Shown here piece by piece: positions 16,504 through 30,000 of a stretch of DNA of 59,920 nucleotides (the first letter of the stretch is position 1; every line of letters begins with the position of its first letter). Below the pieces are notes generated by a model, which was not told where the DNA came from, did not search any database, and saw only the letters and a program-made list of their open reading frames with translations. Made by a program: the position numbers and the translations under genes. The stretch is taken from contig JAEUNL010000001.1 of assembly GCA_016791115.1 (NCBI GenBank), forward strand, positions 1 through 59,920, in the 5' to 3' direction. Source of the stretch: Rhodocyclaceae bacterium (GTDB taxonomy: Bacteria > Pseudomonadota > Gammaproteobacteria > Burkholderiales > Rhodocyclaceae).

Positions 16504-19500
16504 GTGAGCACCTTAAGCCAACAGATGTTCGAGAATGCAGAACTGTCGTTCGCCGCCTACGCAACTCTTGCCCCTGGGATGACCGGGCCTGACATGGAGG
16601 ACCGACTTAAAGGCGCCGGTTTCTCCGAAACCCAGGCCCGCCGCTTCGCGCAACAGTATCGCGTGGTCGATCAGTACACCGATTCGTCGAACGGCTTGTC
16701 GGTGACGTTCTTCGAGAAGCTGACGGGCAACCCGCCCGAGCAGATCATCGCGGTTCGCGGCACGGAGTTTGCGACCGATTTTCTCAACGACGTGGTGCTG
16801 GCGGACGTGGTAGGTATCGGGACCAGCCCAGACGGAAAAGATCTGGCGCAGTACCAATCCCTGCGCAGGGCGGTTGATCTCTGGCTGGGCCGCAGTGCGA
16901 ACAACCTGCGTCCGGGGTTCAGCGTGGCGGGGCATTCGCTTGGTGGGTATCTGGGCGGCGTGCTGACTGGCGACCTGTCCACGCAAGTTGACAACGCCTA
17001 TCTCTACAATGCCCCCGGCACCGCAAGTATCGCCGGCCTGCTGGGACAGACCCTGATTTCGCGTTTCGGCCTGAGCGATTGGGGACCGCAGAACATCACG
17101 GAAATCGAAGGCAGTGCGGGCGCCTCGCTGATCGCCGGGATCGGCGCAGACTTCAGCAGCAAGAAGGTCATTGCGGAAACCGAATCCCAGAGCAATGGAT
17201 TTGACAACCACAGCATCGTCGTCCTCACCGATGCCCTCGCCGTCTACGCGGCCTACAGCGCTTTGGCGCCCTCGCTGAGCGAAGCCCAGATCGCCCAAAT
17301 CCTCAAGAGCGGCTCGGCCACCAACAAAGGTACGCTCGAAGGCGCGCTGGACGCACTGCGCAAGACCCTGATTGGTGCCGGCGTGACGGACACGCCCGAA
17401 GGCAACCGCGAATCGCTCTACACCAACCTCTACGCCCTGCAGGATAGTGATGCCTACCGTGCGCTCAAAGGCGGTGCAAACCTGCGTGTTCTCGCATCAT
17501 TGGACGCTGGCGGCATGGTCTCGCGGGCTGCGAGCGATTTCGGCGACTTCTTCGCTGTCAAGTACCTGCTTCCGGTCGCGATCGAAGGTTCATCGACTGT
17601 GCTGTCCACGATCCATCCCGATCTCTATGCTGAATGGCAGGCTGACCAGACGAAGCGTAACGCCGGTCAGGAGGATTTGACCTACACCGACGCCTGGCTT
17701 GCCGACCGCGCCGCGATGTTGTCCTGGGTGCTGAAGGCCAACACCGCCGATACCGCCTTTGCCGCCAACGCCCTCTATGCCGATGCCCCTTCGTCGCTGC
17801 TGTCGGGCGACGCCTGGAACTTCGAAGATCGGGCCAGCGGCCTGAGCGTACTGGCGAGGCCGCAAGAACTCGGGAACATCGCGCCGGCTATCCGCAACGT
17901 CGTCTTCGGCGCCGCGGCGACCGACTCGATTCTCGGTGGCAGTGTCGGTGACCGTCTCTACGGCGGCGGAGGCGACGACGCCCTCGACGGCGCTGCCGGC
18001 TCGGACTACCTCGAAGGCAACGCCGGCAACGATGAGATCAAGGGCGGTGCGGGAACGGACACCCTGATCGGCGGCGCCGACAACGACACCCTCACCGGCG
18101 GCAGCGGCAACGACCGGCTCGAAGGCGGCCGGGGCGAGGACACCTACGTCATCGCGGCGGGCGATGGCGTCGACACCATTCGTGATCTCGACGGGCTGGG
18201 CAGCGTCACCCTGGGTGCAACAACGCTCACCGGCGGCAAGAAGACGGGCACGGGTCTCTACCAGAACGACGACAAGAGCATTTCCTACACCGTCTCGGGC
18301 GACCTGTCGGCCGGCGCGACGCTACTGGTGTCCTCCGGCGCCGGCCAGATCCGCATCGAGCACTTCCACAACGGCGATCTGGGCATCGCGCTGGGCGATC
18401 CGGCCCCGGAGCAACCGGACGAACCGCCACCGACGCAGGTCGTCGGCACCAGCGGAAACGATGTCATGTCGACTGCGGGGATCAGCGGCAGCGAGGTCGT
18501 CGCACCTTCGCTCGCCCCCTTGAGCGTGGTGGACGGCGGCGACGGCAACGACCTCATCAAGCCGCTGCACAGCGGCGACATCGTCGACGGCGGCGCGGGC
18601 AACGACTGGATCAGCGGTGCCGACGACGGCCGCTTCCCCGGCGCCCAACAGCAGATCGACGGCGGCGCGGGCAACGACATCCTCTCCAGCCTCGGCGGCG
18701 CCGGCACCCTGCGCGGCGGCGCGGGCAACGACCTGATCGACGGCACCTGGCGATGGTCCTGGAAAGCCGATGTCGTCGAAATCACCCTGATCCCCGGCTG
18801 GCCCTACGACCCACAGTGGTGGAACCCCGTGCTCGCGCGGGCCATCGCCTCGGCCTATTCGCCGGGTTTCGATCGCGCACAGTATGAAATCGTGGGCGCC
18901 GATCACGGTTTCAACATGACCGACCACGGAAGCTGGAAGCTGGACGCCAACGGCACCTTCTGGATCGATCCCGCGCTCGACATCGCGCCGGGTAGCGGTA
19001 CCGACGGAGACGCGACGTGGATCTGGACGGCCGACGCCACGCGCAACGAGCTGGCGCTGGACACCGACATCTACTATTCCGGGACGACGCGCTGGAGTGT
19101 TCGCCTGGTCGGCGCATATGTCACCGCACAGGCACCGCTGACGATCGACGGCGGCGATGGCGACGATGCGCTCACGGGCGGCGAAGACAAGGACCTGATC
19201 GCCGGCGGTGCGGGTGCGGACATCGTCGACGCCGGTGCCGGCGACGATACGGTGTTCGGCGACATCGGCACCGAGCCCAGTCCGACCGGGCAGGCCGACG
19301 GCGACGACCAGATCGCGCTCAATGCCGGGGACGACATCCTCCGCGGCCATGCGGACGGTAGATTCGATCACTCCTCGCCAAAGCGCACCGAATGGCGCTC
19401 CGCAAGGCGGCATGCCCGCGAGCACTGCTACATCGGGCTCGCGGCTTTGCCTGTCCGCCGATCGCCATTCCATGCGGGTTGCAGGCCATGTCCGCGCGGG

Positions 19501-19809
19501 ACGGATATGCCGAAACCACCGCTTCGATTTGCCGATGCAGACCGGCACCGCGAAAGCCGATGCGACCCGCAAGGGCCTGATCTACCGCACGCGGGTGGAA
19601 CTCGATGCGCGGCAGTTCGTTGCCGACGGCAAGGCGCTTACGCTGACACCGGGCATGCAGGTGACGACGGAGATCAACCTCGGCACGCGCAGCGTCATGG
19701 AATACCTGCTCTCGCCGGTGCAGGAGGCGTTTCAGGAGGCGTGGCGGGAGCGGTGATGAACGATTTGGAGAAATGTCGATGCACAACAGCGAATCAAGGA
19801 CGGACGTGA
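16504..19809 (+). CDS. RTX protein 2 with lipase domain, C-terminally truncated
   Basis: The frame runs 1101 codons from a GTG at 16504 (AGGAAGG upstream, one base after the lipoprotein stop). Residues 60-220 resemble a class 3 lipase: IIAVRGTE is the oxyanion-side strand and GHSLGG (Ser145) the nucleophile elbow. A helical region follows, then RTX nonapeptides at about residues 480-540, a Pro-rich linker, and further RTX plus a beta domain paralogous to RTX3 residues ~780-1070. Likeness to RTX3 stops near 19346 in the segment [15 protein letters not shown]. The final ~155 residues are then unrelated, Arg-rich and low-complexity, read out of frame through a hlyD remnant and into the next gene. 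The C-terminal secretion region shared by RTX1 and RTX3 is missing, so the product is probably not exported and the gene may be decaying. Confidence 0.85.
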   Translation: MSTLSQQMFENAELSFAAYATLAPGMTGPDMEDRLKGAGFSETQARRFAQQYRVVDQYTDSSNGLSVTFFEKLTGNPPEQIIAVRGTEFATDFLNDVVLADVVGIGTSPDGKDLAQYQSLRRAVDLWLGRSANNLRPGFSVAGHSLGGYLGGVLTGDLSTQVDNAYLYNAPGTASIAGLLGQTLISRFGLSDWGPQNITEIEGSAGASLIAGIGADFSSKKVIAETESQSNGFDNHSIVVLTDALAVYAAYSALAPSLSEAQIAQILKSGSATNKGTLEGALDALRKTLIGAGVTDTPEGNRESLYTNLYALQDSDAYRALKGGANLRVLASLDAGGMVSRAASDFGDFFAVKYLLPVAIEGSSTVLSTIHPDLYAEWQADQTKRNAGQEDLTYTDAWLADRAAMLSWVLKANTADTAFAANALYADAPSSLLSGDAWNFEDRASGLSVLARPQELGNIAPAIRNVVFGAAATDSILGGSVGDRLYGGGGDDALDGAAGSDYLEGNAGNDEIKGGAGTDTLIGGADNDTLTGGSGNDRLEGGRGEDTYVIAAGDGVDTIRDLDGLGSVTLGATTLTGGKKTGTGLYQNDDKSISYTVSGDLSAGATLLVSSGAGQIRIEHFHNGDLGIALGDPAPEQPDEPPPTQVVGTSGNDVMSTAGISGSEVVAPSLAPLSVVDGGDGNDLIKPLHSGDIVDGGAGNDWISGADDGRFPGAQQQIDGGAGNDILSSLGGAGTLRGGAGNDLIDGTWRWSWKADVVEITLIPGWPYDPQWWNPVLARAIASAYSPGFDRAQYEIVGADHGFNMTDHGSWKLDANGTFWIDPALDIAPGSGTDGDATWIWTADATRNELALDTDIYYSGTTRWSVRLVGAYVTAQAPLTIDGGDGDDALTGGEDKDLIAGGAGADIVDAGAGDDTVFGDIGTEPSPTGQADGDDQIALNAGDDILRGHADGRFDHSSPKRTEWRSARRHAREHCYIGLAALPVRRSPFHAGCRPCPRGTDMPKPPLRFADADRHRESRCDPQGPDLPHAGGTRCAAVRCRRQGAYADTGHAGDDGDQPRHAQRHGIPALAGAGGVSGGVAGAVMNDLEKCRCTTANQGRT
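19559..19756 (+). pseudogene. 3' remnant of a second hlyD
   Basis: The last 66 codons of a HlyD-like gene ([17 protein letters not shown] ... [17 protein letters not shown] ... ending with its own TGA at 19754-19756) align base for base, with no gap, to 15651-15848 of the complete hlyD; I judge identity at somewhat under nine bases in ten by eye. The rest of the gene is absent. Upstream, 19346-19540 matches neither hlyD nor the RTX genes. The simplest history is a deletion that removed the 3' part of RTX2 and most of this hlyD copy. A complete ancestor would have had hlyD after each RTX gene. Confidence 0.85.
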
Positions 19810-21050
19810 AGACGATCGGATTTCCGGCAGAACGAATGGCGATTGCATGCTTGGTCGCAATGCTGTCAGCCGCCGTGCCGACTGCATCAACTGCGACGCC
19901 TCCAATCCCTGAACAGGTGAAGGAACTGGACCGAATTCTCGCAATTTCGCGCAAGAAGAATCCGCAGGTGCGGCCGACGCAGCCATCCAAGTACGTGCCG
20001 CGGAATTTGCCCGGGAATCTAGTGTTGTGGTGGGATTCCACTCGCGTTTCCGTCGCCAACCGCCGTTTCAACAGCATTGCCTGGATCGACAATCAACGGG
20101 TCTTGTTGGTCGGCAGTGAAGACAAGCGCCCGATCGAGAACGCCATGTTCGTCTGGGATACCGTCAAGGCAACAGTGACACCCTATAGTGACCACAGATA
20201 TTTTTGCTACGCGGATGGCTACCTTGTTTCCTTCCCAGCCATTCAACGGGGTCCGATCCGATGGGGGGCTTTCGGGAAGGAAAGGGAAGTTGACTTTGAT
20301 CAGGCATTCAAAGCCACGGTCGATTGGGCGCGTAAGTACGACGCGGCCAAGAAAGTGAATCTTGACATGCAGTGCCAGGAGAACCTGCGGTGGAACCGTA
20401 GCGCTTCGCTTGGACCCGCCAGCATGGTGGTAGCCGACTTAGGCAAACGAGATGGCATGATCGTTTCGCCGACGACCACGGACTGGTTCTTCCGGCACCC
20501 CGCAGAGGAACCTGCAGACCGATCCGCGCCATTCCGCGCTCCCATGCTTCTGGTCAACGAGCGATTTCCGAAAGGCAAACCCTTGCCGATCTGGATGATT
20601 GAAGAAATCAGATCAATAACCTTCTCAAACTACCGTCAGCGTTATGTCTTGACGACAATGCGGCCGAAGTACGGGGTTCCAATGGGGAACGGAGGAGACT
20701 GGCCGGACGCCGCTCCTCGCCCGATCTATCTGATCGGTGCCGATGGCAGCGTCGAAACCATCGATGTTCCGGGCAGTTCCGGTTGGGACGAAATGTGGGA
20801 AGCCACGATGGCGGTTCCAGGTGCTGTCTTCAAGGGAGATAGCGGTTGGGGAAACCTGGGCGGCGGCATGTTCCTCTATGACGGCAAGAACGTTTTGGCG
20901 TTGGATATAGGCCGCCCTGAGGATTTAGCGGTTTCTCCCGACGGCTGCAGGCTTGTATACGCGATCAACAACAACTACAACAAACCCGGATTGCCACGGG
21001 AAGCACACTCGATTGCCCGGTTCAAATTCATCAACTTCTGCCAGGAATAG
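19779..21050 (+). CDS. Secreted protein, candidate immunity partner of RTX3
   Basis: A 423-residue exported protein of unrecognised family. An N-terminal stretch with [20 protein letters not shown] after residue 19 is a signal peptide with an Ala-x-Ala-type cleavage region, giving a periplasmic product. The body is strand-rich with repeated motifs of beta-propeller flavour ([48 protein letters not shown]). I prefer the ATG at 19779 over that at 19773 because GGAG (19767-19770) is then eight bases away. Its stop lies three bases before the RTX3 start. Position and export make it a candidate inhibitor of the RTX3 lipase domain; its length is unusual for an immunity protein, so an accessory or chaperone role is also possible. 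Confidence 0.7.
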   Translation: MHNSESRTDVKTIGFPAERMAIACLVAMLSAAVPTASTATPPIPEQVKELDRILAISRKKNPQVRPTQPSKYVPRNLPGNLVLWWDSTRVSVANRRFNSIAWIDNQRVLLVGSEDKRPIENAMFVWDTVKATVTPYSDHRYFCYADGYLVSFPAIQRGPIRWGAFGKEREVDFDQAFKATVDWARKYDAAKKVNLDMQCQENLRWNRSASLGPASMVVADLGKRDGMIVSPTTTDWFFRHPAEEPADRSAPFRAPMLLVNERFPKGKPLPIWMIEEIRSITFSNYRQRYVLTTMRPKYGVPMGNGGDWPDAAPRPIYLIGADGSVETIDVPGSSGWDEMWEATMAVPGAVFKGDSGWGNLGGGMFLYDGKNVLALDIGRPEDLAVSPDGCRLVYAINNNYNKPGLPREAHSIARFKFINFCQE

Positions 21051-21053
21051 ACT

Positions 21054-24000
21054 ATGGACTCTATCGACAAGCTGTCTGCTGAATGCCTCGTTGCCTGCGA
21101 TCAATCCTATCAGGCCGGGATAGCGCGCGGCACTCACTTGGATCAGTACTTGGATGGTGGAGATGTGCCCCTGGTCACTACGATGCCCTCTGCGTTCTAT
21201 GACATGGGTGTCACGGACTGGGTAGTCGACTTCCGCCGCGACGATCTGCAAACCGGTTTCGGGGCCACCGTCTACAAGCGGATCAGCGGTGCGAAGACGG
21301 ACTACATGGTCGCCATGCAAGGGACGAGGGGCCCGAGCGCTCAGGACTGGAATGCAAATCTGAACTTCGGCATCGACAAGTTGAACAGCGCTGGATACAG
21401 GGATTTGAAAGCGTATCTCGATACGGTGGCTGACAACACAACAACCGGCGATGTCCTCTTCACCGGACAAAGCCTGGGCGGTGCACTAGCGGAATATGCC
21501 GCATACGACTTCGCTGCTGAAAACGCCGATTTCGACAAGAGCCACCTCGCCTTGGTCACCTACAACGGCCTGGGTGGAATCGCCGGGCTGCAATCGGAAC
21601 GGCCGGGCTTCAACCCGAACATCCTTGCCGGCGGGACCACGCGCCACTACTGGATTCAAGGCGATCTCGTCAATAGGCTGGGCGCGGGAACTGGGAATTA
21701 CGCGAATCTCGTCCATCTCAATGGTGCTGGGAACGAATACCGTCTCGACTATTTCGACGGGACGCTGCCAGACGGCAGCCCGAAGTGGCTTTCCGCTGTC
21801 GATGCTCATCGCATCGAAAGTGGCTTCTATGCGGGCATTACCAAGAATGGTACGCAGTGGTCGGCGCATCCCGCTGCAATCACTCCTTTGGCCGTCACCG
21901 AATTGGCGCGCTTCGCCACAGGCTTTGGCAATCTCTACAACTCGGTCGATTCGGCACAGGACGGCGAAGCGACGGCGCGGCTCTTCGCGACCCTCGTCTA
22001 TTCCACGGCCTACGGGGAAGAGAAAGAACTGGGCGAACTCATCAATGCGGTAGCAGACGGCCTATACCACTCGGGGCAGATCGACAAGAAACAATACGAC
22101 TTCGCCAAGAGCAGCCTGCCGAAGATGCTGGCTGAACTTGCCCAGTCGCCGGGCGGTGTCAAGTTGCAGATGCGCTCGCTCGTTCTCGCGACGCTCATGG
22201 ACACGTTCGAGAACGATCCCTCGGGCACCGTCACCCAAGCGAAGATCGATGAAATCCTGCGCGGCAACGCGCTCTACCAGAACACCAATCGCTTCTACGA
22301 CAACGCGACGCTGCAGGCGGTACGTTCGCTGACGGTCAGTGCGTTGGACAACTGGGTTGGCCAACCCGATGACAAACTGAGGGCGACACTGGCGGTCGCG
22401 CGGCAGGTTGTCTCCGATACGCTGGCTGACGGCGATACCTACGCGAGTGTGCGGCAGATCCTGCAGGGGCACATGAACGAAGTGATCGACGTCCTCATGG
22501 ACCCCTCCGATCACCCGATCAAGAACCTGCTCTACAAGGTGGTCGGATGGTCAGGTGTCGGTTTGGCGAACCAGGCCGTCGCCCTTGGAGAGGCGGTTGG
22601 ATTTGTCAAGGCGCTTCTGCAGGGGATTCACAATGTTCCTGGAATTCTTGCAAGTACCTATCTCGCGTTCGTGAATGAAGCGGCCGACGCGGTCGCGTCC
22701 GTTGGCAAGTCCATCGCCAATTCCATCCCGGATTTCAATGCCGACTATTCCGGTGCGCCGATTATTTTTCCCGAGATCGCCGCGTTTTCCGATCAGTCCG
22801 CCGTAATCGATCAGTTCACGAGCCGCCTCACCGGGCTTGTCGAAAGCGCGATCGGATCGCTCGCTGGGATTGCTGATCAGCCGACTACCGAGAATCTTCT
22901 CCAGTCATTCAACCAAACCGAGCAGATCGTTGTCGATGCCGGCCAGACCATCATCCTTCGTCCCGGCAGCGGCCCCAACCCCTTCGATGCGACAGGCGGG
23001 CCGGGCGACGTGAATGCCTCGGCCCCTGCTTCGATCAACGAAAAAGGCACGGCCACCTTCACGGTCTATCTGCCCTACGCCGCGGGCGAGGGCGGCCAGC
23101 GCATCCGCCTGCAACTGACCGGCAGCGCGGCCGGTGCGTTCGATGTGGTCGCCACCAGCGGCGCCTACCCCGTCGGTCCGGACGGAACGTTCGACCTGCT
23201 GATCCACGAGGGCCAGAAGCAGATCACCTTTGCCCTGGCCGAACTGCGCGACATCGACGTCAGCGAGACGCTGGGACTGAACGCGACGCTGATCGGTGCA
23301 AACGATACGCCGACGCATGCGTCACACCTCGAGGTCAATCTGTCGCTCGCGGCCGTCAACGAATCCACCGTCGTACCGCCGTCCGGCACCATCAGTGGCA
23401 CCGCCGCTGCGGACTTCATGTCGACCGCGGGGATCAACGGCAGCGAGGTAGTCACGCCCGCCCTCGCCCCGCTGAGTGTCGTGGAAGGTGGCGAGGGCAA
23501 CGACTTCATCGAGCGCCTGCACAGCGGCGACGAGACATTCGGCGGCGCGGGCAACGACTGGATCACCGGGAACGACGACGGGCGCTTTCCCGGCAGGGAA
23601 CAGCGCGTCGACGGTGGCGAGGGCAACGACCTGATCGCCAGTGTGGGTGGCGGCGGAACGCTCAAGGGCGGCGAGGGCAACGACCTCATCGACGGATCGT
23701 CGCGCTGGACCTACGAGATCGACGGCCACACCCAGGTGAGCGACTGGGCGATCCTCTCGGCGATCTTCTCGCCGGCCTTCAAGCCGGCCACCTACCAGAC
23801 CCATGTCAGCGACGGGAATGGCGGCACGACCTACTTCCAAACCAGCGATCTCGGCAACTGGCGCGCGCGGCAAGACGGCACGCTGACCCTGGAGATGCGC
23901 GCCGGCTACGCCAACGCGACGGGCGTCACCAGCGGCGGCTGGCGCTGGACCACCACGACGACCAATGATGTGACGACCATCGAATTCGTCCAGCTCTCGA

Positions 24001-27000
24001 CCGGGAACACCGCACGCTGGACCGTCGAAAGCGCGCTTACGCCGATCCTCGATGTCGATCAGAAATCCCTGACGCTGGATGGCGGTGACGACAACGACGC
24101 ACTGGTCGGCACCAGCAAAGAAGACATGATCGCGGGCGGTGCGGGATCCGACCTGATCGAAGCCGGCACCGACAACGACACGGTCTTCGGCGATATCGCC
24201 CTCGATCCCAGCCCGACCGGGCAGGCCGACGGCGACGACCAGATCGCGCTCGGCGCCGGCGACGACTATGCCTTGGCTGGCGGTGGCAATGATCTCGTCT
24301 GGGCCGAGACGGGAAGCGACACGGTCTTCGGCGGTGCCGGAAACGACGTGCTGTTCGGTGACAACAGCATGGGCGGAGCCGACAGCGCCGACTTCCTCGA
24401 CGGCGGCGCCGACGACGACATCCTGTATGGCGCGGCCGGCGCTGACACCCTGACGGGCGGAAGCGGGAACGACGTCCTGCTTGGCGACCATGCGTTCAAT
24501 ACCGCTGCTGAAATGGCAGGCGACATCCTGGACGGCGGCGTGGGCGATGACGAGCTCTGGGGTTACGGCGGCAACGATCAACTCTCGGGCGGAAGTGGTG
24601 TAGATGTGCTCGTTGGTGGGACGGGGACCGATACCCTGGACGGGGGTGGCGATGCCGACGAGCTTTGGGGCCAGGAGGAAAACGACACGCTGACGGGCGG
24701 CACTGGAGACGACTTCCTCGACGGCGGCGCTGGATCCGATGTTATGTACGGGGGTGACGGTGCAGACGAATTGTGGGGCGAGCAGGTAGACGTTTCGTCA
24801 TCCGCGAGTGGAAATGACAATATTCGCGGCGAATCTGGCAATGACTCTATCGTTGGTGGCGCCGGCAACGATACCCTGGACGGCGGCGTGGATAACGATG
24901 GTGTCTGGGGTGGTGTAGGCAATGACACGCTGCTGGGCGGTGCGGGGGATGACGGTCTTTATGGCGAAGGCGACGATGACACATTGGCTGGAGGCGCTGG
25001 ATCCGACGTTCTGAATGGCGGCGCAGGGATCGATCAACTCGACGGCGGCGCAGGTCCGGACACCCTCAAGGGAGGCAGCGACGCAGACACGCTGCGTGGC
25101 AGCGAGGGAACCGACTATCTCGAGGGCGGCAGCGGCGCTGACACCTATGTTTTCATACCGGGCGACGGGGCGAGAAACGCCCAAGGGCAGGTCGATGCCG
25201 TTGTCGACACCGATTCCAATTCGACATTCCAGTTCGGCGGCGGAGTAACACGGCAGGCGGTAACGGTTCGCCGGAACGGAACGACCTACGATCTTCTGGT
25301 CCAGTACGGAGACACCGACGCGTTCATTGTCTCCGACGGAATGAATCGGAGCGGCGCGTCATTCCGCTTCTCAGACGGAACTACGGCGACCCTGGCGTCG
25401 ATGCTGAGTGCGGGGCTGACAGGTGGCACCGGGAATGATGTTCTGCAGGGTTTTAGCAACTCCAATGATTTACTCGACGGTGGCGCGGGCAACGATACGA
25501 TCTCCGCCGCCTCCGGGAACGACATTTTGATCGGTGGAGCCGGCGACGATACGCTTCTCGGAGAGTACGGCGATGACAGCCTGGACGGCGGGTCTGGAAA
25601 CGACACGCTCATGGGCGGAAACGGCAATGACAGGCTTCGCGGCGGCATTGGAGTCGATTCGCTGGCAGGTGGTCCTGGCAACGACACCTATCTTTTCGAC
25701 CTCGGCGAGGGCTCTGCGGATTCGTCCGGCAGTGTCGACAGGCTGGCTGATCTCGAAGGGCTCTCGACGTTTCAGTTTGGCGAAGGGATATCTCGTCAGA
25801 ATGTGATTGTCCGCCGCGAAGGTTTGACCAATGATGTATCAGTGACGTATGGCCAAGGCGACAAAGTGGTTGTTGCGGATGGTGCAACGTCAGCCTCCGC
25901 AGAGTTCAGGTTTTCCGACGGTTCCAGTGCCTCTCTGACCAGCTTGCTGGCGGACGGACTTCTCGGCGGGCCGGGAGATGATCGGATCAATGGGTTCGAT
26001 GATTCTGGTGACCTGATCGACGGCGGGTCGGGCTCGGACACGATGACGGGCGGAGCCGGCGATGACATCTATGTGGTTGACTCGGTGGGTGACTCTGTCC
26101 TGGAGTTTAGAACCGGCTTTACGCCGGGCTGGTCGTCGGTCGGCCCAACGTCGATCGCAATGGAATCCACGAGCGCCCCGAATGCTCAGGGAAACGTCAC
26201 ACAAGGTTCGAGCGGTTCAGTAGAACAGCAGTTGACCGGCCAGGGACGCTTCATCGTATTTTCGAGTGGCAGTCCGAACCTGGTGCCCGATGACACGAAC
26301 GGGGGCCCAGACGTATTCGTCAAGAACCTCAATACTGGCGATATCGTTCGGGTATCGACGGATTCGGGTAGTCCAGAGACCACCATAGGCTCCAATCCAG
26401 AGATCTCCGCGAATGGACGTTACTTGTTTCTCGTCAGCCGAAGGTCGGATCTGGTTGCTAACGACATAAACGGTACCAATGACGACATCTTTCTCAAGGA
26501 TCTTCAGACAGGCGAAATTCGCTTGGTGTCGACTGGGTCGAATGGACAGCAAAGCTCGTCGGGATGGTGCATGTATCCGAGCATTTCGTCCGATGGCAGG
26601 ATGCTTGTCTTTGTAGGTGACCGGACCAATCTTGCGCCAGGCGCGTCGCACTGGAGCGACATCTATGCAAAGGATGTTTCGGTCGGGACGATTACTCACG
26701 TTTCTGCCAGCTACGATGGTACACAGACCAACGGAGCATCCGACAGGGCTTCGATATCACGCGACGGCCGGTACGTCGCCTTCTATAGCGAAGCGAGCAA
26801 CCTGACCCCTGGCGATATCAACAACAGGTTCGATCTGTTTATCAAGGATCTTTCCAACGGAAGCCTGCGACGGATCGATTCCGACTACTTCTACTACTAC
26901 GGCCGGCCCAAAGTGTTTGCAGATGGCCGTTACGTTCTCTTCAACTACGCCCAAACGCAAATCGCGGTCAAGGATCTCCGGAGTGGAGACGTAACGGTCG

Positions 27001-30000
27001 TTTCGTCCGCATCGGACGGGGCCGCCGGCAACGGGCTGACGGCTGCCAATGAGGCCAATGTGTCAGCGGATGGGCGGTTCATCGTCTTTGCGAGCAGTTC
27101 AAGCAATCTGGTCTCCGGTGATACCAACGGGATGCGAGACGTGTTCGTAAAGGATCGACTTACCGGAAATATAGTGCGGGTTTCGACGTCGGCTTCGGGA
27201 GAACCAGCCAATGGGGAAAGCTATGGTTGGGTTTCAATCTCCGAGGATGGTCGATTCATCTCGTTTACGTCGTTGGCCTCGAACCTTGTCCCTGACGATA
27301 CGAACGGGCAAATGGATGTCTTTGCAGTCCCCAATCCTCTGTATGAGGGCGGCAACGATACTGTCAGGTCATCGGTTAGCTATTCGCTACCGACCAACGT
27401 CGAGAACCTGGTCCTTACGGGAACGGGTGCCTTGTCTGGAACGGGCAACGAGCTGAACAATTCGATATCGGGTAATAGTGGGGACGACGTATTGACCGGC
27501 GCGGCAGGTGACGATCTGCTATCCGGTCTCAGTGGAAATGACGTGCTCGACGGAGGGAGTGGAAACGATGTTCTCGATGGTGGGGCAGGAAACGACATCA
27601 TGGCGGGTGGGTTTGGAAACGATGCCTATGTCGTCGATGCTAGCGGAGATACGATCACCGAGGATTCAAACGGTGGCCTCGACATAGTCACATCGTCAGT
27701 TAGTTTCGACCTTCCCGACCATACGGAGAGTCTTGAATTGCTCGGTTCGGAGCCAATCAACGGCACCGGAAATGAGGAAAGTAACGTGATCTCGGGCAAT
27801 GGCGTTGCTAACTTCTTGCGCGGCGATGCAGGAGATGACCGACTGCTCGGGCTTGGAGGAGATGACCGATTGGCCGGCGATCTAGGTGCTGACACGATGA
27901 TAGGTGGGTTGGGCGATGACACATACGTGGTCGAGAGTACGGTCGACGTCGTTTTAGAGAGCGCTTCGGAAGGAACAGATACGATTGAAAGTCCGATCAG
28001 TTGGACTCTGAACGAGAACGTCGAGAACCTCACTTTGACTGGTACGTCAGCAATCAACGGTACCGGGAACGCACTGAGCAATGTGCTTCTCGGCAACGGT
28101 GCAGCGAACATTCTCGAAGGGGGTGCGGGCGCGGATCAAATGCTGGGCGGCGGGGGTAACGACATCTACGTCGTTGACAGTGCTCCCCGCATCTATCTCG
28201 AGTGGGATGATGCCGGGCTGGTGCTTGCGCCCCGAGTCGACAGTGTTCAGACAGGGCCTTGGGATTCAGTCGTGGAGAACCCAGGCGGAGGAACGGACAC
28301 TGTCAGGTCTTCGATAACTTATATGCTTCCCGCCAACGTCGAGAATCTGACGCTGACGGGTGCAAATTCTGCCGACGCGATTGGAAATGAATCGGACAAC
28401 GTTCTAACTGGAAACGCGGAAAGCAACGAGCTCTACGGAGGGGCAGGCGCGGACACAATGCAAGGCGGTGCTGGGGACGACCTGTATGTCGTGCAAGATC
28501 TGGGTGACCAAGTCATCGAAGGCGCAAATGCTGGCGAGGACTCAGTGTTGTCGTACGTCAGTTATTCGCTGAATGCCAATGTCGAGGATTTGGAGCTTGG
28601 CGGTACGGCAAACATCAACGCGACCGGCAACGACCTTGATAATTGGATGTGTGGCAACGCTGGTGACAACGTCCTTGTTGGCGGCGGGGGCTCGGACATT
28701 CTGGTCAACTATTCCTCAGGGGTCGACATTCTGGATGGCGGGCTCGGCAACGATCTGTATTCAGTCTGGGCACAGTCGGCAGGCACGACAGTCATATCCA
28801 GTAGCGATGCGACAACTGGGAAGACAGACACGCTCTATCTGGAGTTCGATCCTCAAGCGACGACAGTCGAACGGGCAGGGCAAGATCTGAAATTCTCTTT
28901 CGCTGGTAGCAGTGCAATAGTGTTCGTAAAGAACTACTTTGCGTCGGCAGGAGCTACCCTGATCGAGCGCTTCGAGTTTTCGGACGGAACGGTTTGGACA
29001 AACAGCGAGATAGCCGCGCAATTTTCTGCCGCGTCGGAGGGAGATGACCATATCGTTGGAACGGCCGGCAACGACACTATCTCGGCACTCGGCGGCAGCG
29101 ACGTCGTCGATGCTGGTGATGGTAACGATATCGTTGATGGCGGAAGTGGTGACGATGTGCTCAACGGCCAAAATGGGCAGGATAGTTTGAGTGGCAATGG
29201 TGGCAATGACATCTTGGATGGCGGTGCCAGTGCCGACACGCTGGTTGGCGGCCCCGGCAACGACAGCTACATCGTTGACGCGACTACCGATGTCGTGACG
29301 GAGCTGGCAAACGAAGGGACCGATCTTGTCCAGAGCACAGCGACCTTTACGCTCGCCAACAATATCGAGAATTTGACCCTTGCCGGCACTTCGGCGATCA
29401 ACGGAACGGGCAATGCGCTCGACAACGTGCTGGTCGGCAACAGCGCCAACAATACGCTGACCGGCGGCGACGGCAATGACACGTTAGAGGGTGGTGCCGG
29501 AACCGACACCTTGGCCGGCGGACTTGGCAACGATACCTATGTTGTCGATTCGACGACCGACACGATCACCGAAGCGGCGAGCGCTGGAACCGACACCGTG
29601 AGATCCAGCGTGACGATCACGCTGGCGTCCAACGTCGAGAATCTTGTGCTGACAGGCACCGCCGCGATCAACGGCAACGGCAATTCCCTGAACAACGTGC
29701 TGACTGGCAATGCCGTCAACAACCTGCTCAATGGCGGCGCGGGATCGGACACCATGGCGGGCGGTACCGGGGATGATACCTACGTCGTGGATGCGACCGG
29801 GGATGCCGTCACCGAGGTCGTGGGAGAAGGGAACGACCTCGTCCAGGCGGGGGTGACCTACACGCTGTCGGCGAATGTCGAGAACCTGACCCTGACCGGC
29901 GCCACAGCCATCAACGGCACCGGCAACGCGCTGGCCAACGTGCTCGTCGGCAACAGTGCCAACAATACGCTGACCGGTGGCGACGGCAACGACAGCATCG

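Noticed and set aside
16504..19809. Novel Arg-rich C-terminal domain of RTX2
   Set aside because: The last ~155 codons read a hlyD remnant and the next gene's start in a wrong frame, so it is not a real domain.
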